Shown here: positions 6,362 to 12,217 of the stretch, in pieces | Layout: each line of letters opens with the position of its first letter | Position numbering within the stretch: the first letter of the stretch is position 1 | The notes under the pieces: generated by a model | Database searches by the model: none | The model's input: the letters and a program-made list of their open reading frames with translations, nothing else | What the model was told of the DNA's origin: nothing | NCBI GenBank assembly: GCA_946480515.1 | Contig: CAMLKX010000034.1 | Location: 1 to 12,217 of the forward strand | Direction: 5' to 3' | DNA length: 12,217 nucleotides | From: an uncultured Sphingomonadaceae bacterium | Lineage (GTDB): Bacteria; Pseudomonadota; Alphaproteobacteria; Sphingomonadales; Sphingomonadaceae | Translations under genes and position numbers: made by a program

Positions 6362-7230
6362 ACGCCTGGCGCCTCTCGTCGGCGGCGAAGCGTCGCCTGC
6401 TGCCGGACACCGGGCTGCGCGGCCCGACGCCGTGGGTGCTGGCGATCATGATGTTCGTCACCGTGAGCGTCGCCGCAGCAGCGCTTTCGCTGGCGAATGC
6501 CGCGCAACTGGTCGCTAGCGGCGCCGAACGCGGCTATTCGGTGCAGCTTGACGGGGGCAGCGCCACCGCCGCTGACATCGCTCGCACCGTCGCGGCCATT
6601 CCGGGCGTCACCAGTGCCCGGCCGGTCGGAGAATCGGAGATGCGGGAGACCCTGGAACGCTGGCTCGGAGCTGCCGCGCTTGCCGACGAGTTGCCGCTTC
6701 CGATGCTGGTTGATGTTGAACTTGCGCCGGGCGCGGATGAACGGGCGGTCGCCCGGGCGGTCTCAACCCAAATCCCGGGTGCGGAACTGACCGGTCATGG
6801 CGCGGCGCTTGGTCCGCTGCTCTCTGCCATGCGCTCGCTGATCCTGCTCGCCTGGGGCCTGGTGCTACTGATGGCCGCCGCCACCGGTGCGGCGGTGGTC
6901 CTGGCGGCCAGGGGTGCCCTTGATACCTACCGGTCCACGATCGAGATCATGCACGGAATCGGGGCGACCGACGAGCAGATCGCCCAACTGTTCCAGCGGC
7001 GGATCGCGCTTGATGCCTTCGCCGGCGGTGTCGCCGGAGCGGCCTCGGCAGGACTGGTTCTGCTCGTCATCGTCGGAAATACGTCCTCGCTGGTCGGCGA
7101 TCTCGCGGGACGCGCAGCGCTTGGGCTGCGGGACATCGCCATTCTTGCGGCATTGCCCCTCGCGGGAACCCTGCTCGCGACAATCGTAGCGCGACAGGCC
7201 GTCCTCCGTTCTCTCAAGCATAACCTGTGA
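6358..7230 (+). CDS. ftsX: Cell-division permease-like protein FtsX
   Basis: The product is the 290-residue membrane partner of FtsE. Four transmembrane helices are visible at about residues 25-47, 160-184, 218-240 and 258-279. A periplasmic domain (about 48-155) between the first two is the part that in other bacteria contacts and activates a peptidoglycan hydrolase or its activator. The cytoplasmic loop after helix 2 carries the FtsX coupling motif IEIMHGIGATDEQIAQLFQRR-like sequence (about 195-215). The start is GTG 6358, which overlaps the TGA of ftsE in GTGA, so translation is probably coupled. Length and topology match alphaproteobacterial FtsX. No hydrolase or EnvC-like gene is next to it, so the partner must be encoded elsewhere. 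Confidence 0.93.
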   Translation: MNAWRLSSAAKRRLLPDTGLRGPTPWVLAIMMFVTVSVAAAALSLANAAQLVASGAERGYSVQLDGGSATAADIARTVAAIPGVTSARPVGESEMRETLERWLGAAALADELPLPMLVDVELAPGADERAVARAVSTQIPGAELTGHGAALGPLLSAMRSLILLAWGLVLLMAAATGAAVVLAARGALDTYRSTIEIMHGIGATDEQIAQLFQRRIALDAFAGGVAGAASAGLVLLVIVGNTSSLVGDLAGRAALGLRDIAILAALPLAGTLLATIVARQAVLRSLKHNL

Positions 7231-7757
7231 TTCTGCGGCTAACAGCACTGCTGATCCTGCTCTACGCGCTGGGCTTCGCCCTGTTCGCGGTCGATCTTGG
7301 GGCACCGGCTCCGCCGTCGAGAACCGATGCGATCATCGTTCTGACTGGAGGAAGCGGCCGAATCGAGCGAGCGACCGAACTGCTGAGCTCCCGCCACGCC
7401 AAGCGGATGTTGATTGCTGGGGCCGATCCGGTGGTCGCCAAGGGTGACCTCGTCGAACGGACCGAGAGCAGTCCTCAACTGTTCGCCTGCTGCGTCGACC
7501 TTGGGACGGAGTCGGTCGACACACGCTCGAACGCGGAGGAGGCACGCCGGTGGATGCGCCGGAACAAGTTTCGCTCGCTCCGGCTGGTGACAAGCGACTG
7601 GCACATGCGCCGGGCGCTTTACGAATTCGAACGCGATCTTGGCGCCGACTATCGCATCGTTCCCGATGCGGTCCGCTCGCAGCCAAGCCTCACCATCCTG
7701 CTTGGCGAATATAGCAAATATGTTCTTCGCCGCCTCGCGGTCTGGCTCGACATTTGA
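7227..7757 (+). CDS. DUF218 / YdcF-like (ElyC/SanA superfamily) membrane-anchored protein
   Basis: This 176-residue protein begins with one hydrophobic helix (about residues 4-21). A DUF218 domain follows, with the usual three signatures: DAIIVLTGGSGRIERATELL (34-53), a TRSNAEEAR segment (99-107) in place of the common S-x-N-T-x-E-N-A, and VTSDWHMRRA (121-130). Relatives such as ElyC and SanA are envelope proteins tied to peptidoglycan or lipid-carrier metabolism and envelope integrity, but the biochemical reaction is not settled. The start is GTG 7227, overlapping the ftsX stop in GTGA, and its own stop overlaps plsC. Placement in an ftsEX-plsC operon supports an envelope role. Two adjacent cysteines (FACCVD, 88-89) are an oddity without a clear meaning. 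Confidence 0.85.
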   Translation: MILRLTALLILLYALGFALFAVDLGAPAPPSRTDAIIVLTGGSGRIERATELLSSRHAKRMLIAGADPVVAKGDLVERTESSPQLFACCVDLGTESVDTRSNAEEARRWMRRNKFRSLRLVTSDWHMRRALYEFERDLGADYRIVPDAVRSQPSLTILLGEYSKYVLRRLAVWLDI

Positions 7758-8443
7758 TTACCGCTGCCGTGCGCTCGACGCTATTCGCGCTGCTCTTCTA
7801 TCCGGGAACCCTGCTGTTCGCGATCGCCACGCTGGCAGCTTCCCTGGTGGGAAGCCGGAGCACGCAAGCTACCGTGCGGCTGTGGGCAGCCGTTCACCAT
7901 CACCTCGTCACCCATGTGCTTGGCATCCGGCTTCAACTCGAAGGCCACATTCCTGAAGGACGAGTGCTGTTTGCCGCCAAGCACCAGGCGATGGTCGAAA
8001 CGATCGAGCTTATGCGCCTTGTCCGTGGGCCGATTGTCGTGCTGAAGAAGGAGCTGGCGGAAATGCCGTTCTTCGGTTGGGCGACCCGGCGGTACGGCGT
8101 CATTCCGGTCGATCGAGCGGCGGGCGCGACGGCGCTGCGGTCGCTCGTTTCCGCTGGCCGGGAGGCAAGGGCCAGCGGCCGGCCGGTCGTGATCTATCCG
8201 GAAGGAACGCGGGTGCGGCCCGGCGAAACGCCGCCGTTGCAGGCAGGATTTGCCGCCCTTTACCGGGCGCTCGATCTGCCAGTCGTCCCAATCGCCCTCG
8301 ACAGTGGCCGGCTGTGGGGCCGCGGGTTCATCAAGCACCCAGGAACAATCCGCTTCGTGATTGGAGAGATCATTGAGCCGGCCCTCCCCCGTACGACCAT
8401 CGAGGCGCGCGTCCACGCGGCCATCAACCTGCTCGAAGCCTAA
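7754..8443 (+). CDS. plsC: 1-acyl-sn-glycerol-3-phosphate acyltransferase (PlsC family)
   Basis: The 229-residue product should acylate lysophosphatidic acid to phosphatidic acid at the inner membrane, the second acylation of phospholipid synthesis. A hydrophobic N-terminus (about residues 9-33) anchors it. The catalytic block I reads KHQAMVE (76-82), an H-x4-E version of the usual H-x4-D. Block II-like PFFGW...IPVDRA lies at 105-122, and block III YPEGTR at 148-153. The late VVPIALDSGRLWGR region matches block IV. The start is TTG 7754, overlapping the previous stop in TTGA; a GTG at 7769 is a weaker alternative. It ends the ftsE-ftsX-DUF218-plsC operon, and its stop overlaps by 4 nt the convergent stop of pheT, leaving no room for a separate terminator. 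Confidence 0.9.
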   Translation: MITAAVRSTLFALLFYPGTLLFAIATLAASLVGSRSTQATVRLWAAVHHHLVTHVLGIRLQLEGHIPEGRVLFAAKHQAMVETIELMRLVRGPIVVLKKELAEMPFFGWATRRYGVIPVDRAAGATALRSLVSAGREARASGRPVVIYPEGTRVRPGETPPLQAGFAALYRALDLPVVPIALDSGRLWGRGFIKHPGTIRFVIGEIIEPALPRTTIEARVHAAINLLEA

Positions 8444-10803
8444 GCCCGCAGGGTCGCCCCAAGCTTTTCCGCAGCGGCAACAATCTTCGCGCCGATTGCC
8501 GCGATATCTGGATCCGTGAAGCTCTTGTCCGATGGCTGCAAAATCACTTCCACCGCGAGGCTGAGTGCGCCCTCGGCTGGCTGGTAGCGGTCGAACACCC
8601 TCGCCCCGACGATCGCTCCCTTGTCCGCGCCTCGGATCGCCCTGACCAGCGCGTCGGCGGCAAGCTGATCCGGGACGTTGAACGCGAAGTCACGGCTGAC
8701 CGGCTGCAACGCTGGCGGAGCGAAGGCCGCACGAGTTCGGCCACCACCCGGCCGAGCAGCGGGAATCGCGTCGAGATAGATTTCGCCAGCCACCGTGCTT
8801 GCCGGCGCTTCGAGCGCCTTCACCACCCGCGGGTGCAATTCACCGAACACCGCGAGGGTGGTCTTGGGACCCAAAGTCAGCCGCGCCGAACGCCCGGGGT
8901 GCCAAATCTCGCCCGCGTCCATCATCACTTGCAGGTTCGCGACCGGCGCTCCCGCGGCTTCGAGCAAGGCCAGCACCTCCGCCTTGGCATCGTAGGCGTT
9001 GAATGGCTGAGCCTTGCCGGACTGCCAGCTGCGGGCGCTCCGCTCGCCAGCCATGATCAGCCCAAGCGTCAGCCGCTCACCTTCGGCCAGATAACGCCGG
9101 CCGATCTCGAACATTCGAACGTTATTCACGCCGCGATCGGTGTTGCGGCGGGCAGCGGCGATCAGCCCCGGGAGAAGCGACGACCGCATCACCTTCATGT
9201 CTTCGCTGATCGGATTGGCGAGGGTCCAGGCCCCGCCGCCGATGGCTTCGGCTTCCTGTTCCGCAATGAAGCTCCAGGTTACCGCTTCGTCGAAGCCGCG
9301 GGCGGCGGCGGCACGGCGAACCCGCCGCTGCAGGCGCTGGGCCGGAGTCGCGGTTGGCAGCGCAACGCCGCTGTCGCGTGGCAGCGGGGTCGAGGGGATT
9401 CGATCGTAGCCGTGAATCCGCGCGACCTCTTCGATCAGGTCAGCCGGGCCGTCGACATCGCGCCGCCAGCTGGGGACTTGCGCGTCGCCATTGGCAGCAA
9501 AGCTGAAGCCAAGCCGCTGGAGGATGTGCCGCTGATCGGATTCGGCAACCTCAACCCCACCCAATTCCAGCGTTCGGTTCGGATCGAACGGAATCGTCTT
9601 GGTCGCCAGCGGTGGAGTTCCGACTCGAACGACGGTGGAGGCCTCGCCGCCGCAGATGTCGAGGATCAACCCGGTGAGGATGGCGAGACCATCATCAAGA
9701 AAGGCCGGATCGACACCACGCTCGAACCGCGTACGCGCATCACTGGTGAGCCCCAGCCTTTGCCCGGTAAGCGCAATGCGCTCCGGCGTGAAATAGGCAA
9801 CCTCAAGCAGGACGTCAGTTGTTCCTTCAGTCACCCCGCTATGCTCGCCGCCCATGATCCCGGCGATGTCGTGAACCTGCCGTTCATCGGCGATCACGGT
9901 CATCGACGGGTCGAGCGCATAGTCCTTGCCGTTGAGAGCGACGACCGTCTCGCCGTTCCGGGCACGACGAGCAACCACCGCGCCCGACAGCTCGGCGAGG
10001 TCATACGCATGGCTTGGCCGGCCATGGTCCAGCATCACATAGTTGGTGATGTCGACCAGCGCGGAGATCGAACGCTGCCCGACGGCTTGCAGCCGCCGCT
10101 GCAGCCACTGCGGCGAGGGTCCGTTGCGGACGCCGCGAAGCGTCCGACCGAAAAATGCGGGGCAGCCTTCCGGGTCGTCGGTACGGATCTCGACCGGACA
10201 GTCGAACGCGCCTTCGATTTCCCGCACGGGCAGCGGCTTGAGCACTCCCAACCCCGCAGCCGCAAGGTCGCGAGCGATCCCGCGCACTCCCATGCAATCC
10301 TGGCGATTGGGAGTGATCGCGACATCGAACAGCGGATCATCAAGGCCGGCCCAACCGACATAATCGCGCCCGACCGGCGCGTCGGCCGGCAGCTCAATGA
10401 TCCCGTCATGGTCGTCGCCAAGCTGGAGTTCGCGAGACGAGCACATCATCCCATTGGACTCGACGCCGCGGATCGTCGCCTGCTTGAGGGTAAAGTCGCT
10501 TCCCGGAACGTAGGTGCCTGGGCCGCCGAACACGCCGACCAGCCCGGCTCGCGCATTCGGTGCTCCGCAAACCACCTGCAAAGGCGCCCCATCGCCTACG
10601 TCCACCGTCAGCACCTGCAGCTTGTCGGCCTGCGGATGCGGTGCAGCGGTCAGGACTTTGGCGATTCGGAAGGGCTTCAGCAGCTCGGCCGGGTTGGCGA
10701 CCCCCTCCACCTCGATGCCGATCGACGTCAACGTCTCGGCGATGGTCCCCGCGTCGGCGGAGGTCTCGAGATGATCCTTGAGCCATGAAAGGCTGAACTT
10801 CAT
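8440..10803 (-). CDS. pheT: Phenylalanine--tRNA ligase beta subunit
   Basis: The 787-residue product is the beta chain of the alpha2-beta2 phenylalanyl-tRNA synthetase, which charges tRNA-Phe in the cytoplasm. Recognisable parts in order are the N-terminal MKFSLSWLKDHL, the OB-fold tRNA-binding domain (about 45-150, with PHPQADKLQV and VVCGAPN) and the B3/4 editing domain (about 210-385, with HGRPSHAYDL). Next come the B5 domain (about 400-475), the catalytic-like core ending around 680, and the C-terminal anticodon-binding FDX-ACB domain (about 695-787, LQPVSRDFAFNVP). Length is normal for the family. ATG 10803 is chosen because it gives the exact family N-terminus and overlaps the pheS stop in ATGA. 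The open frame reaches upstream to 10962 only inside pheS. The end is convergent with plsC. Confidence 0.97.
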   Translation of the reverse strand: MKFSLSWLKDHLETSADAGTIAETLTSIGIEVEGVANPAELLKPFRIAKVLTAAPHPQADKLQVLTVDVGDGAPLQVVCGAPNARAGLVGVFGGPGTYVPGSDFTLKQATIRGVESNGMMCSSRELQLGDDHDGIIELPADAPVGRDYVGWAGLDDPLFDVAITPNRQDCMGVRGIARDLAAAGLGVLKPLPVREIEGAFDCPVEIRTDDPEGCPAFFGRTLRGVRNGPSPQWLQRRLQAVGQRSISALVDITNYVMLDHGRPSHAYDLAELSGAVVARRARNGETVVALNGKDYALDPSMTVIADERQVHDIAGIMGGEHSGVTEGTTDVLLEVAYFTPERIALTGQRLGLTSDARTRFERGVDPAFLDDGLAILTGLILDICGGEASTVVRVGTPPLATKTIPFDPNRTLELGGVEVAESDQRHILQRLGFSFAANGDAQVPSWRRDVDGPADLIEEVARIHGYDRIPSTPLPRDSGVALPTATPAQRLQRRVRRAAAARGFDEAVTWSFIAEQEAEAIGGGAWTLANPISEDMKVMRSSLLPGLIAAARRNTDRGVNNVRMFEIGRRYLAEGERLTLGLIMAGERSARSWQSGKAQPFNAYDAKAEVLALLEAAGAPVANLQVMMDAGEIWHPGRSARLTLGPKTTLAVFGELHPRVVKALEAPASTVAGEIYLDAIPAARPGGGRTRAAFAPPALQPVSRDFAFNVPDQLAADALVRAIRGADKGAIVGARVFDRYQPAEGALSLAVEVILQPSDKSFTDPDIAAIGAKIVAAAEKLGATLRA

Positions 10804-11855
10804 GCGCCCACACCCCCACTGAGGGTCGGCACGTCGAGGAATGAAAACCCGTAATGCTTGAGCCAGCGAAGATCGCCGTCGAAGAAGGCGCGCAGGTCGC
10901 TCATCCCATATTTCAGCATCGCTAGTCGGTCGACGCCGGTGCCAAAGGCAAACCCCTGCCATTCATCGGGGTCGAGGCCGCAATTCGCGATGACCCGCGG
11001 GTGAACCATGCCCGCGCCGAGAACCTCCATCCAGCCTTGTGAGCCGCCGACCGTGCGTTGGCCTTTCTCGATCGACCAACCGGCATCGACCTCGGCTGAC
11101 GGCTCGGTGAACGGAAAGTAGGACGGCCGCAGACGTAGAACGATATCGTCGCGCTCGAAAAAGGCCTTGAGGAACGTCTCAAGCGTCCATTTGAGATGAC
11201 CCATGTGGATGTGCCGGTCGATGACCAGCCCTTCCACCTGGTGGAACATGGGCGTGTGCGTTGCATCGCTGTCCGAGCGGTAGACGCGACCAGGCGCGAT
11301 CACGCGAAGCGGCGGCTGCTGGCTCATCATCGTCCGGATCTGCACCGGTGAGGTATGCGTGCGCAGGACCATCGGCCGCTCATGCTCGCCCGACAGGTAG
11401 AAGGTGTCGTGCATCGCCCGGGCCGGATGGCTTTCCGGGATATTGAGCGCGGTGAAATTGTGCCAGTCGTCCTCGATCTCGGGCCCTTCCGCGACCGCGA
11501 AGCCAAGATCCGCGAAGATCTCCGCCAGCTCGTCCATCACTTGGCTGACGGGATGGATCGACCCTTTGGGCGAGGTAACTTCGGGCAGGGAGAGATCGAG
11601 CCGTTCGGTGGCAAGGCGGCGCTCCATCTCTTCTGTCTCAAGCGCATCCTTGCGCTCGGCGATGGCCGTGGTGATCGCTTCGCGCAGCGCATGGATCTTG
11701 GGCGCTTCCGCGGCGCGGGTATCCGGGTCCATGCCGCCCAGCGACTTCAGCAGCGCGGTGATGCTTCCTGATTTGCCAAGTGCGGTCACCCGCAGCTGAT
11801 CGAGCGCGGGCAGATCAGGCGCTTCCCGGATTTGATGCAAGAGTTCGTCGGACAT
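10800..11855 (-). CDS. pheS: Phenylalanine--tRNA ligase alpha subunit
   Basis: The 351-residue product is the catalytic alpha chain. An N-terminal coiled-coil arm (about 1-90, rich in Ala/Glu/Arg) that contacts tRNA precedes the class II synthetase core. Core motifs are HPVSQVMDEL (101-110), the LRTHTSPVQIRTM segment (164-176), motif 2 in RVYRSDSDATHTPMFHQVEG (190-209) and motif 3 in GFAFGTGVDRLAMLKYG (301-317). Ala303 in GFAFG is at the position that sets the size of the phenylalanine pocket in bacterial PheS. It is followed by pheT with a 4-nt overlap, so equal subunit synthesis by coupled translation is likely. No ribosome binding site is visible before ATG 11855 (the upstream bases are GCGCCGCTTCC). 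An intrinsic terminator ends only 21 nt upstream, so a promoter close to the gene or readthrough of that terminator is required. Confidence 0.97.
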   Translation of the reverse strand: MSDELLHQIREAPDLPALDQLRVTALGKSGSITALLKSLGGMDPDTRAAEAPKIHALREAITTAIAERKDALETEEMERRLATERLDLSLPEVTSPKGSIHPVSQVMDELAEIFADLGFAVAEGPEIEDDWHNFTALNIPESHPARAMHDTFYLSGEHERPMVLRTHTSPVQIRTMMSQQPPLRVIAPGRVYRSDSDATHTPMFHQVEGLVIDRHIHMGHLKWTLETFLKAFFERDDIVLRLRPSYFPFTEPSAEVDAGWSIEKGQRTVGGSQGWMEVLGAGMVHPRVIANCGLDPDEWQGFAFGTGVDRLAMLKYGMSDLRAFFDGDLRWLKHYGFSFLDVPTLSGGVGA

Positions 11856-11862
11856 GGAAGCG

Positions 11863-11874
11863 GCGCTCTAGCAA
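11863..11874 (-). promoter_or_regulatory. Candidate pheS -10 region
   Basis: TTGCTAGAGCGC on the - strand lies just past the terminator and 7 nt before the pheS start codon. It is identical to the 12-mer upstream of tRNA-Leu. If GCTAGA is a -10 element, with TTGCTG 16 nt upstream as a poor -35, pheS would have a very short or absent leader, which fits the missing ribosome binding site. This is speculative. Confidence 0.2.
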
Positions 11875-12217
11875 CGAAAAGGGCGCCGCAGCAACGCCGC
11901 GACGCCCTCGATGACTTGGCCGAGGCGGAGCTTAGGCGGCCTTTTGCTCAATGCGCTCTTCGCCTGGGCAATGATTGCGCTGAACGCTTCGCCTTCGTGC
12001 ATCGCGATGTCGGCCAGAACCTTCCGGTCCAGGTCGATGTTCGCGAGCTTGAGCGCGTGGATGAACTGGCCGTAGGTTAGGCCTTCCGCGCGAACCGCAG
12101 CATTGATCCGCTGGATCCACAGAGCGCGGAAGTTCCGCTTCTTCACCTTGCGGTCGCGGTAGGCGTACTGGCCGGCCTTCTCGACCGCCTGGCGGGCGAT
12201 CCGGATCGTGTTCTTGC
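11868..12217 (-). CDS. rplT: 50S ribosomal protein L20, 5' end outside window, apparent 3' frameshift
   Basis: The visible part begins at about residue 28 of a normal L20 ([20 protein letters not shown]) and continues with the family-typical [18 protein letters not shown] and [27 protein letters not shown]20 binds 23S rRNA early in large-subunit assembly, and in several bacteria represses its own operon. After [10 protein letters not shown] the expected ending EQKAA plus TAA is present at 11949-11932 but in another reading frame: one base, most simply a G at about 11949/11950, is missing (TTGAGCAA in place of TTGGAGCAA). As written, the frame runs on for 26 residues ([15 protein letters not shown]...RRPFRC) through the terminator to TAG 11870-11868. 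A normal L20 has about 118-121 residues, matching an end at 11932. Either the sequence has a one-base error or the strain carries a real extended L20. The rpmI and infC genes probably lie beyond the right edge. Confidence 0.9.
   Translation of the reverse strand, partial: KNTIRIARQAVEKAGQYAYRDRKVKKRNFRALWIQRINAAVRAEGLTYGQFIHALKLANIDLDRKVLADIAMHEGEAFSAIIAQAKSALSKRPPKLRLGQVIEGVAALLRRPFRC
11877..11907 (-). terminator. Intrinsic terminator between rplT and pheS
   Basis: On the - strand, arms 11907-11896 and 11892-11881 pair over 12 bp (two G-U pairs) around a GTT loop, followed directly by TTTT (11880-11877) and then CGTTG. This is a good Rho-independent terminator. It lies 24 nt after the expected rplT stop (11934-11932) and 21 nt before the pheS ATG, so it should end or attenuate the ribosomal-protein transcript before pheST. 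No phenylalanine-rich leader peptide precedes it. In the present sequence it lies inside the frameshift-extended rplT frame. Confidence 0.7.

Noticed and set aside
8833..10788. 651-codon open frame on the + strand opposite pheT
   Set aside because: It lies wholly antisense to a clear pheT gene. Its translation is Arg/Gly/Asp/His-rich with no recognisable domain, and the length follows from high-GC codon bias.
11932..12120. 62-codon - strand frame in the +1 frame of rplT
   Set aside because: Only its last residues (EQKAA) are meaningful, as the displaced L20 ending; the rest is an out-of-frame shadow of rplT.

Overview
The window looks like a piece of the core chromosome of an alphaproteobacterium, most likely a sphingomonad. 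Evidence for this is the high GC content, a large TonB-dependent receptor with an EIVVTAQ-type TonB box, the family-typical FtsE and L20 sequences, and the rplT-pheS-pheT order. No insertion sequence, phage gene, CRISPR array or integrase is visible. The assignment comes from protein resemblance only.

Layout, left to right. Positions 2-487 (+) hold the 3' end of a membrane acyltransferase (family 3). Positions 588-3011 (+) encode a complete TonB-dependent outer-membrane receptor. A strong hairpin (3019-3043) separates it from a convergent tRNA-Leu(GAG) gene (3067-3153, -). The 150 bases beyond the tRNA are rich in inverted repeats, including a perfect 17-nt palindrome, and lead to a small putative secreted protein (3308-3520, +). 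The 3' end of that gene overlaps a 6-phosphofructokinase gene on the other strand (3514-4611, -). The kinase follows a zinc-ribbon/DUF3426 membrane protein gene (4628-5530, -), and the two form a likely operon.

A divergent intergenic region (5531-5635) leads into a tight four-gene envelope operon on the + strand: ftsE, ftsX, a DUF218/YdcF-like gene and plsC (5636-8443). Every junction is a 4-nt stop/start overlap and every start is non-ATG. This operon joins cell-division/peptidoglycan control (FtsEX), a DUF218 membrane-anchored protein and phospholipid synthesis (PlsC). Its end overlaps by 4 nt the convergent end of pheT.

The right part is the translation cluster rplT-pheS-pheT, read on the - strand (12217 to 8440). 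pheS and pheT overlap by 4 nt. A strong intrinsic terminator lies between rplT and pheS. In this sequence rplT has lost one base near its 3' end: the expected ...EQKAA-stop ending is present but in the wrong frame, and the open frame runs on for 26 residues through the terminator.

Most of the window is ordinary housekeeping DNA, and I see no convincing new multi-gene system. The points most worth a second look are the rplT frameshift, the terminator in front of pheST, the palindrome-rich segment at 3165-3282, and a phosphofructokinase with mixed donor-specificity residues.
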